Source: Candidatus Hydrogenedentota bacterium (lineage in GTDB: Bacteria > Hydrogenedentota > Hydrogenedentia > Hydrogenedentales > SLHB01). Taken from it: 64,000 bases of DNA. The notes under the pieces are model-generated. The model made no database searches. It had not been told where the DNA came from and saw only the letters and a list, made by a program, of their open reading frames with translations. The translations under genes and the position numbers were made by a program. Of this stretch, positions 63,915 to 64,000 are shown in pieces (positions within the stretch are counted from its first letter, which is position 1; the number at the start of each line of letters is the position of its first letter). The DNA is taken from positions 186,001-250,000 of the forward strand of contig JAKPDK010000184.1 of the NCBI GenBank assembly GCA_029552745.1. The letters are read 5' to 3'.

Positions 63915-64000
63915 ATGCTTGAGGCAATTTCTGCTCAAGATATTGCGGTGATGGGGTTAAAAGCCCAGCGAGTTCGCATGAACATCATCGCAAACAACAT
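63915..64000 (+). CDS. flgC: Flagellar basal-body rod protein FlgC (start only)
   Basis: The ATG at 63915 follows AAGGA. 28 residues are visible, MLEAISAQDIAVMGLKAQRV then RMNIIANN, the rod-protein N-terminus of FlgC; the rest lies beyond the right edge. Follows flgB after 70 bases. Confidence 0.88.
   Translation, partial: MLEAISAQDIAVMGLKAQRVRMNIIANN

Overview
The window is about 64 kb of a bacterial chromosome with roughly half G+C. It looks like an uncultivated, flagellated Gram-negative lineage with a facultative or anaerobic metabolism. The evidence is a Bacteroidetes/Chlorobi-type three-subunit succinate dehydrogenase/fumarate reductase, an oxygen-sensitive class III ribonucleotide reductase, a polyferredoxin membrane protein, bactofilin, a PEP-CTERM-like surface protein, and DUF4380, DUF4091 and ThuA proteins of the kind common in Hydrogenedentota, Sumerlaeota and PVC genomes. 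The exact phylum cannot be decided here; naming one of these is inference. No rRNA, prophage, insertion-sequence transposase or cas gene was seen.

Layout. 1-16.2 kb is mostly core metabolism: a partial aminotransferase, sdhCAB, nadA with an M16 peptidase, a small DUF1858 protein, dppDF ATPases, and a pyrR-pyrB-pyrC operon. 16.6-29.2 kb is one tightly packed minus-strand block. It opens with an unusual NrdD-like protein lacking the glycyl-radical domain, continues with zinc-finger/RDD membrane proteins, and ends with a DUF4129-DUF4350-MoxR-DUF58-SpoIIM-RDD set. 29.3-45.4 kb is mixed: a YkgJ-type protein, an M23 peptidase with bactofilin, tRNA-Ala(GGC), a DRE-TIM aldolase, a NapH/NapG-like Fe-S protein with a DUF362 partner, a response regulator, an oxidoreductase/DUF4091 pair, and a glycosyltransferase-TPR protein followed by flagellin under a textbook sigma-28 promoter. 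46-48.7 kb is repeat-rich and carries an RCC1-repeat protein between near-identical direct repeats. 48.7-52.9 kb has an HDOD protein and the complete nrdD-nrdG pair behind a consensus promoter overlapped by NrdR-like boxes. 53.3-62.8 kb is a carbohydrate-use island: ABC transporter without ATPase, a large glycosidase-like protein, ThuA, and a medium-chain dehydrogenase. The window ends with flgB and the start of flgC behind a consensus sigma-54 promoter.

A family of composite, MITE-like palindromic repeats occurs at least six times, always between genes (4.9, 10.8, 16.4, 46.3, 48.3 and 60.7 kb). The copy near 60.7 kb lies beside a short cluster of 61-bp-period palindromic repeats that resembles a decayed type I-E CRISPR array.

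The most novel item is the NrdD-like paralog at 26917-29235. It has two ATP-cones and an NrdD-like core, but stops exactly where the zinc finger and glycyl-radical loop should begin, and it heads a 12-kb membrane-protein operon.
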